Shown here in pieces: positions 18,500 through 28,211 of a stretch of 64,000 bases of DNA; positions within the stretch are counted from its first letter, which is position 1; each line of letters begins with the position of its first letter. The DNA is from Streptococcus sp. CF8_St5-11 (GTDB lineage: Bacteria; Bacillota; Bacilli; Lactobacillales; Streptococcaceae), in NCBI RefSeq assembly GCF_024295625.1, contig NZ_JANCOJ010000002.1:186001-250000 (forward strand), given 5' to 3'. A model generated the notes under the pieces. That model was not told where the DNA came from, searched no databases, and was given only the letters and a program-made list of their open reading frames with translations. The translations under genes and the position numbers were made by a program.

Positions 18500-21268
18500 A
18501 TGGCTAAGAAGTTATTAAATATTACTGAGATTGAGGATAGAACAAAGGTTCTAGTAGAAAATCTTAATGAATCGATATTTATTGTTGATTTTGTTTCATT
18601 GTTTGATATTACAAAAACGACCATAACAAGAGCAAGTAAAACCGCTTCTAATGATTTTATAATAAAAAACAAATTGTATTTTCGTAAAGTTGAAAGCCAA
18701 CCTTTGCTTGCGTTAACCGAGATTGATAAAGAGACGTCGGGACAGGCTCGTAAACCTCGATTTATTATTACAACAGATTTTCAAGAATTATATGCAAAAG
18801 ATACACAGACAGAGTTAACATTAGCAATTACTTTTGATGATTTACCAGCCTATTGTGATTTCTTCTTGCCTTGGAATGGTATTGAAAAGATTGATTATGA
18901 GAAGGAAAATCCTGCCGATGTAAAAGCGGCAGAACGTTTTACCAAACTTTATGATGAGCTAATTTCTATCAATCCTGAACTAGCAATCATTGAAACGGAT
19001 GGTAAATCATTTAATCTATTTTTGATTCGTGTTCTTTTTCTATTATTTGCAGAAGATACAAATATTATCTCTAAGGGAGCTTTCACAAATGTTATTAAGA
19101 TGAGAACATCCGAAGATGGTTCTGACTTGAATGAGTGTATTAGAAAGCTATTTACTGTTTTAGATATGCCTGACTTTAATCGTCAGGATTTAGAGTCGTG
19201 GTTATCAGATTTTCCCTATGTAAATGGTAAGCTTTTTTCGGAGCCACATAATGACCTTATTTTTAATAAAAAAACTCGTCAATTACTCATTGAAGCAGGG
19301 GAATTGCTAAACTGGAATGAAATCAATCCAGATATTTTGGGCTCAATGATTCAAACGGTGGCAAATGCAGAAGCAAGATCAACATCGGGTATGCACTATA
19401 CTAGCGTGCCCAATATTATGAAGGTCATTAAACCACTGTTTTTAGATAATTTACGAGCAGCATTTACGGAATTAGAAGAACGAGCTGACTACTATATAGG
19501 AGGTGGTGACTTTAGCGAGGACCATCGTCGCAAGGAATTGCGACAACTCTTACCCAAGCTAGATGATTTGCTTACTCGTATGGCATCTATCAAATTTTTA
19601 GACCCTGCCTGTGGTTCTGGAAATTTCCTCATCATTACCTATAAAGAGCTTCGTCGTTTAGAGATTAATATCTTAGTCAAACAGCGAGAAATTCGTGAAG
19701 CCTTAAATGAAAAAGCTGTTTATCAAGGAGAATTGATTGCTGATGCCTCTAAGATTTCTCTATCCCAGTTTTCAGGAATTGAATTGGATGATTTCGCTCA
19801 TGAAGTAGCAAGGCTATCCTTGTATATAGCGGAACACCAGATGAATGTGGAGATGGAAGAAGCACTTGCTGATGTCCATCCAAGACTACTCCCCTTAAGA
19901 GAAGCTGGAAATATCGTTTGTGGGAATGCCTTAAGAATTGACTGGGAAACTGTTTTGAATGCTAAGGCAGATGACGAAGTTTATATATTTGGGAATCCGC
20001 CGTATATAGGTACTAAAGGAAGAAATCATCAAAATGACGAACAAAAAGATGATTTAGCTTATTCAATTTATCCTGTAGAATCTAGAATTCTTGATTACAT
20101 ATTCGGTTGGTTCTACAAAGCGAGTAAATTTATTAAAGGCAAAAATTCAAAGTATGCATTTGTGTCTACTAATTCATTGTTTCAAGGTGAACAAGCTCCT
20201 CTATTTCAAAACCATATTTTAGATAACTTAGAAATTAGTTTTGCATATCCTTCGTTTAAGTGGAGTAATAGTGCTAAAAAGAATGCAGGTGTAATAGTTT
20301 CTATTGTCGGAATACAAAATATAAGTTCTGAAAAGAAATTATTGTTTGAAAAAGACAATACGATGCTAGTGGAAAATATTAGTGCATTCTTAAAAAATGG
20401 AGAAACTGTTGTTGTTTCAAAAAGACGAAATCCTAGTGAAGCATTACCATATGAAATGACTATTGGAAGTGCAGAGTACGGAGAAAATAATTTAATACTG
20501 ACACAAAATGAGAAGGATGAAATTTTAAATAGATTCCCTAACTCAAGAAAGTTTATTAGAAGATGTTTGAACGCAACTTCATATATGAATGATAAGAAAA
20601 TGTATGCTTTATGGATAGAGAATCAACAAAGCTCTGAAGCTTTATCAATTCTACCAATAAAAAATCGTATTGAAAAAGTTAGAGAATTTAGAGAAGTTAG
20701 TAAAAGAGAAGGGACTCGAAAGGCTCGAGAAATTCCATGGGCATTTGCGGAAAAACGCTTTGTCCAAGCTGAAAGTATCGTATTACCTGTTGTTAATTCT
20801 CAGGATAGGATATATTTACCTGTAAGCTATTTAGAGGAAGGTATAGTTGCTACTAATGCATTGTGTATTGTATATAATGCACCGATATGGCTAATAGGGA
20901 TTATTTCATCAAAGATGCATATAGAATGGCTAAAAGAAGTTGGTGGTAGATTAAAAAATGATTACCGATACGCTCCTGGACTAGTCTATAATACATTCCC
21001 AATTCCAGAACTTTCAGATGCTCGAAAAAATATGCTTGAAGAAGCTGTTTTTGAAATGCTGGATGTTCGAGAAGAAGAAGGTGGAACATTGGCTGAGTTG
21101 TACGGTGGTGCCAATAAACCAATGAATGACCGTCTTCGTCAAGCACATGAAAAAATTGATGGTATCGTAGAACGTGCCTACCAGCAAAAGCCTTTCGAAT
21201 CAGATGAAGAACGACTCAGTGTTTTATTGAAACTGTATAAAGAAATGGCAGAAAAGGAAGCGAAATGA
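18500..21268 (+). CDS. MmeI/YeeA-like DNA methyltransferase of a putative defence cassette
   Basis: A 922-residue adenine-type DNA methyltransferase. Motif I is DPACGSG at residues 368-374 and motif IV is NPPY at 499-502, the gamma-class order seen in MmeI and YeeA relatives. A long N-terminal region (about 1-350) precedes the catalytic core, and a target-recognition-like region follows (about 520-830). The final 90 residues are helical and match the usual C-terminal helix bundle of this family. I see no PD-(D/E)XK nuclease motif at the N-terminus, unlike MmeI itself, so cleavage is presumably left to the two downstream genes. A GGAGGT site supports the start. Its stop overlaps the helicase start by 4 bases (ATGA). 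The middle third is much more AT-rich than the ends. Confidence 0.85.
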   Translation: MAKKLLNITEIEDRTKVLVENLNESIFIVDFVSLFDITKTTITRASKTASNDFIIKNKLYFRKVESQPLLALTEIDKETSGQARKPRFIITTDFQELYAKDTQTELTLAITFDDLPAYCDFFLPWNGIEKIDYEKENPADVKAAERFTKLYDELISINPELAIIETDGKSFNLFLIRVLFLLFAEDTNIISKGAFTNVIKMRTSEDGSDLNECIRKLFTVLDMPDFNRQDLESWLSDFPYVNGKLFSEPHNDLIFNKKTRQLLIEAGELLNWNEINPDILGSMIQTVANAEARSTSGMHYTSVPNIMKVIKPLFLDNLRAAFTELEERADYYIGGGDFSEDHRRKELRQLLPKLDDLLTRMASIKFLDPACGSGNFLIITYKELRRLEINILVKQREIREALNEKAVYQGELIADASKISLSQFSGIELDDFAHEVARLSLYIAEHQMNVEMEEALADVHPRLLPLREAGNIVCGNALRIDWETVLNAKADDEVYIFGNPPYIGTKGRNHQNDEQKDDLAYSIYPVESRILDYIFGWFYKASKFIKGKNSKYAFVSTNSLFQGEQAPLFQNHILDNLEISFAYPSFKWSNSAKKNAGVIVSIVGIQNISSEKKLLFEKDNTMLVENISAFLKNGETVVVSKRRNPSEALPYEMTIGSAEYGENNLILTQNEKDEILNRFPNSRKFIRRCLNATSYMNDKKMYALWIENQQSSEALSILPIKNRIEKVREFREVSKREGTRKAREIPWAFAEKRFVQAESIVLPVVNSQDRIYLPVSYLEEGIVATNALCIVYNAPIWLIGIISSKMHIEWLKEVGGRLKNDYRYAPGLVYNTFPIPELSDARKNMLEEAVFEMLDVREEEGGTLAELYGGANKPMNDRLRQAHEKIDGIVERAYQQKPFESDEERLSVLLKLYKEMAEKEAK

Positions 21269-23190
21269 CCTCAAATATATTTGAAATTAATTATAATGGT
21301 ACAGGTGCTAGTCAATCAAATAATGCACTTGGTATGCGTGAAATGCAGGCGCGCGTATATGCTAAGAGGACTTCTCAACACTTACTGATTAAGGCGCCTC
21401 CTGCCTCTGGTAAGTCAAGAGCTCTGATGTTTATTGCTCTTGATAAACTACATGCTCAAGGCCTGAAAAAAGCTATTATAGCTGTTCCAGAAAGATCTAT
21501 CGGAAAATCGTTTCGTTCAACTAAATTGACAGAATATGGTTTTTACTGGGATTGGGAAGTATTTCCAAAAAATAATTTGACTGACCAAGGGACCAGTAAA
21601 AGTAAGGTGAAGCAGTTTGTAGACTTTGTGCATTCAGAGTCACTTGATGATAGAGTTCTAATCTGTACGCATGCCACCCTGCGTTTTGCCTTTGAACAGC
21701 TAGCTGATAGCGATTTTAATGACGTTCTTTTAGCTATTGATGAATTTCATCATGTATCTCAAGATGATAATTCAGTTTTAGGAAATGCCTTGAGAAACAT
21801 ATTAGCCAATTCAACGGCTCATGTAGTAGCTATGACTGGTTCTTACTTTCGTGGAGATTCTGTACCAATTTTGGCACCTGAAGATGAGCAAAAATTTGAT
21901 AAGGTATCCTATACTTATTATGAACAATTGGAGGGATATCAATATCTGAAAAGTTTTGCCATGGGTTATAAATTTTATCGTGGTCGTTATACGGATGCTT
22001 TGCACGAAGTACTTGATACAAGTAAGAAAACCATTATTCATATTCCCAATGTTAATTCAGGTGAGTCAACTAAGGATAAGTATGATGAAGTTGACCGAAT
22101 TTTAGACGAATTAGGGCAAGCAGTCCCAGATCCTAAGACTGGATTATGGTTGGTAACTGAGGAAACAGGTCGTGTATTGAAGGTTGCAGACCTTGTCACA
22201 GAAGAAGGTCGTGAAAAAGTCCAGGATTACCTAAACAAGATGACTAGTTTAGATGATCTCGATATCATTATTGCACTTGGTATGGCTAAAGAAGGTTTTG
22301 ACTGGCCTTATGCTGAGTATGCTTTAACGATTGGTTATCGTCAGTCTCTAACGGAAATTGTTCAGATTATAGGTCGAATAACACGCGATTGTTCTAATAA
22401 GACACATGCCCAATTTACTAACCTCATTGCTCAACCAGATGCTCAAGATGATGAAGTTTTCTTTGCTGTAAATAATGTTATGAAGGCTATTACAGCTAGT
22501 TTATTAATGGAATCTGTTTTAGCACCAAATTTCAAGTTCAAGCGCAAAGACCGAGAAGATCAGAAATTTTCTGGTGCAGAAATCTTTGTGAAAGGTTTAA
22601 AAGACCCTAGTACACAAAGAACAAAGGGGATCATAGAAAATGATATGAATGATTTACGTGCTAGCATACTTCAAGAGCCTCGTATTCAAACTGCGATTGC
22701 TGCAGGTACAGATGCAGACGTGATTAATAAGCAGATGATTCCGGCAATCATTAAACAAATTTATCCTGACTTAAGTGGTGAGGAAGTTGAAGAGGTTCGT
22801 CAACAATTTATTACCCAATCTGTAGTCCAATCAGCTGAACGGAAAGTGGGAGTAGGACAAACGGATTTTCTAAAAATGGCAGATAAATTTGTGAATATTG
22901 ATGAATTATCTATTGATTTGATTGATAGTGTCAATCCTTTCCAAAGAGCATATGAAGTTATTTCACGCGAAATCGATGCTCCAACTTTGAGACTGATTCA
23001 AGATTATATGGATGGTAAAAAAATGGAGTTTTCTGAAGAAGAGCTTTTGATTCTTTATCCTCAAATTAAGCAATTTCATAGAGAAAATAATCGCTATCCT
23101 GATAAATCAAGTAATGATATGTACGAACAGAGACTTGCTTATGCATTGCTCCAGTTAGCTCGGATGAAGAGGGAGAGTGATAATGACTGA
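21265..23190 (+). CDS. SF2 DEAD/DEAH-like helicase of the defence cassette
   Basis: A 641-residue superfamily 2 ATPase. Walker A is PPASGKS at residues 45-51, the DEAH-type motif II is DEFH at 159-162 (in LLAIDEFHH), motif III is MTGS at 190-193, and motif VI is QIIGRITRD at 367-375 with GFDWP just before it. The second half (about 430-590) is not recognisable. The last 50 residues contain a short motif (FHRENNRYPDKSS...) that recurs at the start of the next protein. It probably uses ATP to move along or open DNA so that the partner nuclease can cut. It is translationally coupled to both neighbours by overlaps. Confidence 0.85.
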   Translation: MTSNIFEINYNGTGASQSNNALGMREMQARVYAKRTSQHLLIKAPPASGKSRALMFIALDKLHAQGLKKAIIAVPERSIGKSFRSTKLTEYGFYWDWEVFPKNNLTDQGTSKSKVKQFVDFVHSESLDDRVLICTHATLRFAFEQLADSDFNDVLLAIDEFHHVSQDDNSVLGNALRNILANSTAHVVAMTGSYFRGDSVPILAPEDEQKFDKVSYTYYEQLEGYQYLKSFAMGYKFYRGRYTDALHEVLDTSKKTIIHIPNVNSGESTKDKYDEVDRILDELGQAVPDPKTGLWLVTEETGRVLKVADLVTEEGREKVQDYLNKMTSLDDLDIIIALGMAKEGFDWPYAEYALTIGYRQSLTEIVQIIGRITRDCSNKTHAQFTNLIAQPDAQDDEVFFAVNNVMKAITASLLMESVLAPNFKFKRKDREDQKFSGAEIFVKGLKDPSTQRTKGIIENDMNDLRASILQEPRIQTAIAAGTDADVINKQMIPAIIKQIYPDLSGEEVEEVRQQFITQSVVQSAERKVGVGQTDFLKMADKFVNIDELSIDLIDSVNPFQRAYEVISREIDAPTLRLIQDYMDGKKMEFSEEELLILYPQIKQFHRENNRYPDKSSNDMYEQRLAYALLQLARMKRESDND

Positions 23191-24337
23191 TTTTAAAAAT
23201 TTAGAAGATATTTTTAATGATTCTGATTTTGAAAAATTAGTATCTCCTTTAAAACCTAAGGAAAAAAAAGTTGCGGACCGTGAAGTTGAAAAATTTATAG
23301 AAATTGTTGATTGGGTGAGAGAAAATAATGGGCATGAACCGCAAAAGTCCAGAGATATTAAAGAACGTAGTTTGTATTCACGATTGTACGGTATTAGAAA
23401 ATCTCCTGATAGTATCCGAAAATTAGAACCTTATGATGAATTTGGACTACTAAAAATAGATGTAGTTGAGTCTGATACTCCTATTTCAAGTCCTACTAGT
23501 TTAAAAGAAATTTTATCAGATGAATTGTTTGAGTCAGTGAATAGTGCTGAAAAATCTTTATTTGATGTTTCACGTTATAAACGAACGATTCAAGCGCGTG
23601 ATAAAACACGAACACGTAAACGTATGGGCAATTTTGAAGATTATCAAGGATTATTTACTCGTGTTCATGATGAAATTAGTGAAGGTTGTCGTCAAGTCAG
23701 AAAGTCTGATGTGATAAAAGAAAAAGAAATTAAACCTGGTATGTTCTATGTGGATAATGGAGTAATGGTTTATGTTGTTTCTAAGGGGGAATACTTCATT
23801 GATAAGAACGGATACACTAATGCTGAACTTCATCTCGTATATGAAAATGGTACGGAGAATAAGAATGCTTTACTTCGTTCGTTTGTATCTAATTTGCATG
23901 ATAGAACGAGACATGGACGAATGGTAACTGAGTTGATAGAAGATGTGATGGGTGGTGTTAGTCCGAGTGAACGAATAACAACCGGATATATTTATGTAGT
24001 GAAATCCTTGAGTACTAATCCTCAAATTGCTGGTATTAGTAACCTTTATAAAATTGGATTTACACAAGAAAAAATTGAAAAACGCTTAGCAAATGCAGAA
24101 AAAGAAGGGACCTATCTTTATGCTCCTGTACATTTAGTAGCTAGTTTTGAGGTTCAGAATTTTAGCGCTAGAAAACTAGAAACTACTCTTCATCATTATT
24201 TTTCAGATAAACAATTAGAGGTGGAACTAACCGCACCAAATGGAGAGAATTTTGTTCCGAAAGAATGGTTCCTTGTATCACTTGATGAAATTCAGGAAGC
24301 AATTTATAAAATTGGACTTGAAATTAGTGTCCGATAA
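23183..24337 (+). CDS. GIY-YIG (T5orf172/MUG113-like) nuclease of the defence cassette
   Basis: From the ATG at 23183 this gives 384 residues; a GTG six bases upstream is less likely. The C-terminal domain starts at GYIYVV (residue 268) and continues through YKIGFT (289-294), a catalytic-type arginine in EKRL (R301) and a glutamate in KLETTLHHYF (E333). This is the layout of the T5orf172 branch of GIY-YIG nucleases. The first 260 residues are unknown apart from a segment near 45-80 (WVRENNGHEPQKSRDIKER) like the helicase C-terminus. It overlaps the helicase gene by 8 bases. It is the obvious candidate for the DNA-cutting part of the cassette. Confidence 0.78.
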   Translation: MTDFKNLEDIFNDSDFEKLVSPLKPKEKKVADREVEKFIEIVDWVRENNGHEPQKSRDIKERSLYSRLYGIRKSPDSIRKLEPYDEFGLLKIDVVESDTPISSPTSLKEILSDELFESVNSAEKSLFDVSRYKRTIQARDKTRTRKRMGNFEDYQGLFTRVHDEISEGCRQVRKSDVIKEKEIKPGMFYVDNGVMVYVVSKGEYFIDKNGYTNAELHLVYENGTENKNALLRSFVSNLHDRTRHGRMVTELIEDVMGGVSPSERITTGYIYVVKSLSTNPQIAGISNLYKIGFTQEKIEKRLANAEKEGTYLYAPVHLVASFEVQNFSARKLETTLHHYFSDKQLEVELTAPNGENFVPKEWFLVSLDEIQEAIYKIGLEISVR

Positions 24338-24371
24338 AGTATGGACCTTATTATAGTTTTATATTTTTCGG

Positions 24372-24400
24372 TTGACTCAAACTCAAAAAAAAAGTATAAT
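24372..24400 (+). promoter_or_regulatory. Promoter of the T-box-alaS transcript
   Basis: TTGACT (24372-24377) and TATAAT (24395-24400), 17 bases apart. It lies just after the end of the defence cassette. Confidence 0.85.
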
Positions 24401-24406
24401 AGGAAT

Positions 24407-24585
24407 GTTGAGAATTGATTTTCAGTTATCTTAGTTCAGAGAAATGGCGGTGCTGCGAGCCATCTAAGCTAGGAAGTCATGCTACTCGGCTGAGACAATT
24501 GCATACAAAATGAAGAATGACAAGTTCATTGAATGAAGGTGGTACCGCGGTTTTTCGCCCTTCGTTTAGTGGCTTGTCTTTTGTT
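24407..24585 (+). promoter_or_regulatory. T-box leader, alanine type
   Basis: The conserved T-box AATGAAGGTGGTACCGCG is at 24532-24549. Upstream are stem I features: AGAGAAATGG near 24440, a distal-loop-like GGTGCTGCGAGCC near 24451, and GCTACTCGGC at 24481. There GCT is the likely alanine specifier codon. Uncharged tRNA-Ala would bind and favour read-through. The T-box strand can pair with CGCCCTTC downstream (24556-24563) in the alternative fold. The first gene after it is not alaS but the LURP-one-like gene, so both should respond to alanine starvation. Confidence 0.88.
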
Positions 24586-24625
24586 TGTGAATCGTTCTCT
24601 GAAGCTTTTCAAAGGAGATCAAAAG

Positions 24626-25111
24626 ATGAGAACCTATCAAGTGAAACAAAAATTTCGATTGGGTGGCGAGCGGTTCGATATCAAAGATGAGTTGGGAAAT
24701 GTCCAATACCAGGTTGAGGGCTCCTTTCTTAAGGTTCCCAAGACCTTTACCATCTATGATCAAAATGGAGAAAAAGTCAGCCTTATCACCAAAAAAACAA
24801 TCAGCCTACTTCCAAAATTTGTGGTTGAGTTGATGAATGGGGATCGCTTTTATATCCATAAAAAGCTGACGCTCTTTAGGGACAAATACGATATCGAAGA
24901 TTTGGGGCTTCGGGTGCAGGGAAATATCTGGGACCTGGAATTCAAATTGTTCGATGATCGGGATCAAATCGTCGCTGAGATTAGCAAAGAACTCTTTCAT
25001 CTAACCTCTACCTATCAAGTATCGGTGTATGAGGATGAATACGCTGATTTAGTCATCTCACTGTGTGTCGCCATCGATTATGTCGAAATGTTAGAAGCAG
25101 GCGCCAACTAA
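24626..25111 (+). CDS. LURP-one-related (tubby C-terminal-like fold) protein
   Basis: From the ATG at 24626, supported by AAAGGAGAT just upstream, this encodes 161 residues. Repeating beta-strand pattern with phrases such as RFDIKDELGNVQYQVEGSFL and KYDIEDLGLRVQGN fits the LURP-one-related/YxjI family, whose members fold like the tubby C-terminal domain. The molecular function of bacterial members is not established. The frame can be extended upstream to 24533, but that would start inside the T-box element. It lies between the T-box and alaS, with 24 bases to alaS, so all three are one transcript. Confidence 0.82.
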   Translation: MRTYQVKQKFRLGGERFDIKDELGNVQYQVEGSFLKVPKTFTIYDQNGEKVSLITKKTISLLPKFVVELMNGDRFYIHKKLTLFRDKYDIEDLGLRVQGNIWDLEFKLFDDRDQIVAEISKELFHLTSTYQVSVYEDEYADLVISLCVAIDYVEMLEAGAN

Positions 25112-25135
25112 TCTTATAAAAATTAGGAGAAAAAT

Positions 25136-27754
25136 ATGAAACAATTATCTAGTGCACAAGTCCGCCAAATGTGGCTTGATTTCTGGGCAAGCAAAGGCCA
25201 CTCTGTAGAACCATCTGTTAGCTTGGTTCCCGTAAATGACCCAACCCTTTTGTGGATCAACTCAGGGGTTGCCACTCTTAAGAAATACTTTGATGGAACC
25301 ATCAAACCTGAAAATCCACGGATTACCAATGCTCAAAAGGCTATTCGTACCAATGATATCGAAAACGTAGGGAAGACGGCTCGTCACCATACTATGTTTG
25401 AAATGTTGGGGAACTTCTCCATCGGGGATTACTTCCGTGACGAAGCCATCACTTGGGCTTATGAGCTTTTGACAAGTCCTGAATGGTTTGACTTCCCAAA
25501 AGACAAACTTTATATGACTTATTATCCAGATGATAAAGATTCATACAACCGTTGGATCGCTGTTGGTGTAGATTCAAGTCACTTGATCCCAATCGAAGAC
25601 AACTTCTGGGAAATCGGTGCGGGCCCTTCTGGACCAGATACAGAAATCTTCTTTGACCGTGGAGAAGCTTTTGACCCAGAAAATATCGGTCTTCGTCTTC
25701 TTGCAGAAGATATCGAAAACGACCGTTACATCGAAATCTGGAACATTGTCTTGTCACAATTTAACGCTGACCCAGCTGTTCCTCGTAGCGAATACAAGGA
25801 ATTGCCACACAAGAACATTGATACGGGCGCTGGTTTAGAGCGTTTGGTAGCCGTTATCCAAGGGGCTAAGACCAACTTTGAAACAGACCTCTTCATGCCA
25901 ATCATTCGTGAAGTTGAAAAGATGTCTGGTAAAACATATGATCCAGATGGCGACAACATGAGTTTCAAGGTCATTGCTGACCACATCCGTTCGCTTTCAT
26001 TTGCGATTGGAGATGGGGCTCTTCCTGGTAATGAAGGACGAGGTTACGTTCTTCGTCGTCTCCTCCGTCGTGCCTCTATGCATGGTCAAAAATTGGGGAT
26101 CGAAGGAACTTTCTTGTATAAATTGGTTCCAACCGTTGGGAAGATCATGGAAAGCTACTACCCAGAAGTACTTGAAAAACAAGATTTCATCGAAAAAATC
26201 ATCAAGAGTGAAGAAGAATCATTTGCTCGTACCTTGAACTCTGGTCAACACTTTGCCCAAACCATCGTTGAAGACTTGAAAGCCAAAGGCCAAACAGTGA
26301 TTGCTGGTCAAGACGTCTTCAAACTCTATGATACATACGGATTCCCAGTAGAATTGACAGAAGAAATCGCCGAAGAAGCTGGAATGACGGTCGATCGTGA
26401 AGGCTTTGAAGCAGCCATGAAGGAACAACAAGAGCGTGCGCGTGCATCAGCTGTCAAAGGCGGATCTATGGGTATGCAAAATGAAACCCTTCAAAACATC
26501 ACAGTTGAAAGTGTCTTTAACTATAATGCTAGTCAATTGCCTTCTAAGTTGGTGGCTATCGTAGCAGACAATGCTGAAGTAGAAGCTGTTTCAGAGGGAA
26601 CTGCATCACTGATCTTTGCAGAAACTCCATTCTACGCTGAAATGGGTGGACAAGTTGCGGACCATGGTCAAATCTTAGATGCTCAAGGAAACGTCGTAGC
26701 GACTGTGACAGACGTTCAAAAAGCACCAAATGGACAAGCACTTCATACGGTTGAAGTTCTTGCTCCTCTTGCCTTGAACCAAGAATACACCTTGGCTATC
26801 GATACCAATCGTCGTCACCGTGTTATGAAGAACCACACAGCAACTCACTTGCTCCATGCGGCTCTTCACAATATTCTTGGTAACCACGCAACCCAAGCTG
26901 GATCTCTCAATGAAGTAGAATTCCTTCGCTTTGACTTTACCCACTTCCAAGCCGTAACTCCTGAAGAATTACGCGCTATTGAGCAACAAGTCAATGAAAA
27001 GATCTGGGAAGCAATCGCAGTAGAAACAATTGAAACAGATATCGATACTGCTAAAGAAATGGGAGCCATGGCCCTCTTTGGTGAGAAATACGGTAAAGAA
27101 GTCCGTGTTGTCACTATCGGAGACTACTCAGTGGAACTCTGTGGTGGTACCCATGTAGGCAATACTTCTGAAATCGGTCTCTTCAAGATTGTAAAAGAGG
27201 AAGGAATTGGATCAGGAACTCGTCGTATCTTGGCAGTGACTGGTAAGGAAGCCTTTGAAGCTTATCGTGAACAAGAGGATGCACTGAAAGCCGTCGCAGC
27301 AACCTTGAAAGCACCTCAACTCAAAGAAGTCCCTCACAAGGTGGAAGGTCTTCAAGAGCAACTCCGTCAATTGCAAAAAGAAAATGAAGAATTGAAGGAA
27401 AAAGCAGCAGCAGCGGCGGCAGGCGATGTCTTCAAAGATGTTCAAGAAGCAAACGGTCACCGTTACATTGCAAGCCAAGTTTCTGTTTCAGATGCAGGTG
27501 CCCTTCGTACCTTCGCGGATAACTGGAAACAAAAAGACTACTCTGATGTGCTTGTTCTTGTCGCAGCAATCGGTGACAAGGTCAACCTTCTCGTAGCTAG
27601 CAAGTCTAAAGACATCCACTCAGGTAACTTGGTTAAAGAATTGGCTCCAATCGTCGATGGACGTGGTGGTGGAAAACCAGACATGGCCATGGCAGGAGGA
27701 AGCAACCAAGCGAAAATCCAAGAATTGTTGGATGCAGTAGCAGGTAAATTGTAA
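25136..27754 (+). CDS. alaS: Alanyl-tRNA synthetase
   Basis: Charges tRNA-Ala with alanine and edits mischarged serine and glycine. The 872-residue protein has the class II catalytic core at the N-terminus ([17 protein letters not shown], then a [16 protein letters not shown] loop near residue 160). The editing domain carries [12 protein letters not shown] near residue 565 and CGGTH near 666. The C-Ala domain ends with [16 protein letters not shown] and a final helix. The gene is intact. Its last 430 bases are present again, diverged, 2 kb downstream. Confidence 0.97.
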   Translation: MKQLSSAQVRQMWLDFWASKGHSVEPSVSLVPVNDPTLLWINSGVATLKKYFDGTIKPENPRITNAQKAIRTNDIENVGKTARHHTMFEMLGNFSIGDYFRDEAITWAYELLTSPEWFDFPKDKLYMTYYPDDKDSYNRWIAVGVDSSHLIPIEDNFWEIGAGPSGPDTEIFFDRGEAFDPENIGLRLLAEDIENDRYIEIWNIVLSQFNADPAVPRSEYKELPHKNIDTGAGLERLVAVIQGAKTNFETDLFMPIIREVEKMSGKTYDPDGDNMSFKVIADHIRSLSFAIGDGALPGNEGRGYVLRRLLRRASMHGQKLGIEGTFLYKLVPTVGKIMESYYPEVLEKQDFIEKIIKSEEESFARTLNSGQHFAQTIVEDLKAKGQTVIAGQDVFKLYDTYGFPVELTEEIAEEAGMTVDREGFEAAMKEQQERARASAVKGGSMGMQNETLQNITVESVFNYNASQLPSKLVAIVADNAEVEAVSEGTASLIFAETPFYAEMGGQVADHGQILDAQGNVVATVTDVQKAPNGQALHTVEVLAPLALNQEYTLAIDTNRRHRVMKNHTATHLLHAALHNILGNHATQAGSLNEVEFLRFDFTHFQAVTPEELRAIEQQVNEKIWEAIAVETIETDIDTAKEMGAMALFGEKYGKEVRVVTIGDYSVELCGGTHVGNTSEIGLFKIVKEEGIGSGTRRILAVTGKEAFEAYREQEDALKAVAATLKAPQLKEVPHKVEGLQEQLRQLQKENEELKEKAAAAAAGDVFKDVQEANGHRYIASQVSVSDAGALRTFADNWKQKDYSDVLVLVAAIGDKVNLLVASKSKDIHSGNLVKELAPIVDGRGGGKPDMAMAGGSNQAKIQELLDAVAGKL

Positions 27755-27763
27755 TCTAGAGAA

Positions 27764-27787
27764 GATCTACCCTCGGGTAGGTCTTTT
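27764..27787 (+). terminator. Intrinsic terminator after alaS
   Basis: GATCTACC pairs with GGTAGGTC around CTCG, followed by T5. Confidence 0.85.
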
Positions 27788-27813
27788 TGTTTGTGTATTT
27801 TTTTATATATGGC

Positions 27814-27841
27814 TTGACTATTTTTGAAAATGTGATAAACT
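27814..27841 (+). promoter_or_regulatory. Possible promoter of the relic cas genes
   Basis: TTGACT (27814-27819) and TAAACT (27836-27841) are 16 bases apart, about 33 bases before the remnant cas1 start at 27875. Confidence 0.35.
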
Positions 27842-27874
27842 GATATCCTTTATCCATTGAGGAAGTGTCAGGAC

Positions 27875-28211
27875 ATGAGTGGTTTATTCGTACAAAAGTC
27901 GGACTATGCTTTAGGTCTATCTGAATACAGAATTATCGTGAAAAATGGGAATGGTGAAATTTTCAGGGAGAGCTAGAAAAGGAGCTATTTGAAAAAGAGG
28001 AGGATGATGCTGTCATATGAACAGATGAGGGAAGTGAAATCTTTATCCGAGGTATGAGGGAAAGGATGCTGGAAAATCATCCATATGTTCAAGGTATAGC
28101 AAACGTTACAGTTTTTTCTATACTGCTGATCAGCAAATCAAAAGCTTGATCAGATCGTTTGAGGAGCTAGGTCCTCAATCTTATCGAACATGTGATACAG
28201 GAGATAACTAA
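27875..28211 (+). pseudogene. cas1: Decayed cas1 remnant
   Basis: The ATG at 27875 opens with SGLFVQKSDYALGLSEYRII, which looks like a Cas1 N-terminal beta-domain start. After about 31 residues the frame breaks. A later frame reads GELEKELFEKEEDDAVI, a stop, then TDEGSEIFIRGMRERM, which resembles the Cas1 C-terminal region. One missing base near 28106 shifts the frame again into YSFFYTADQQIKSLIRSFEE. It ends at TAA (28209-28211), which overlaps the ATG of the cas2 remnant, the usual cas1-cas2 coupling. About 200 residues of the middle are missing. Identification is by motif recognition only and is less certain than that of cas2. Confidence 0.55.

Noticed and set aside
18301..18507. 68-residue frame starting with TTG before the methyltransferase gene
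   Set aside because: Its start is the -35 hexamer of the promoter, and it has no ribosome binding site. It overlaps the true start of the methyltransferase.
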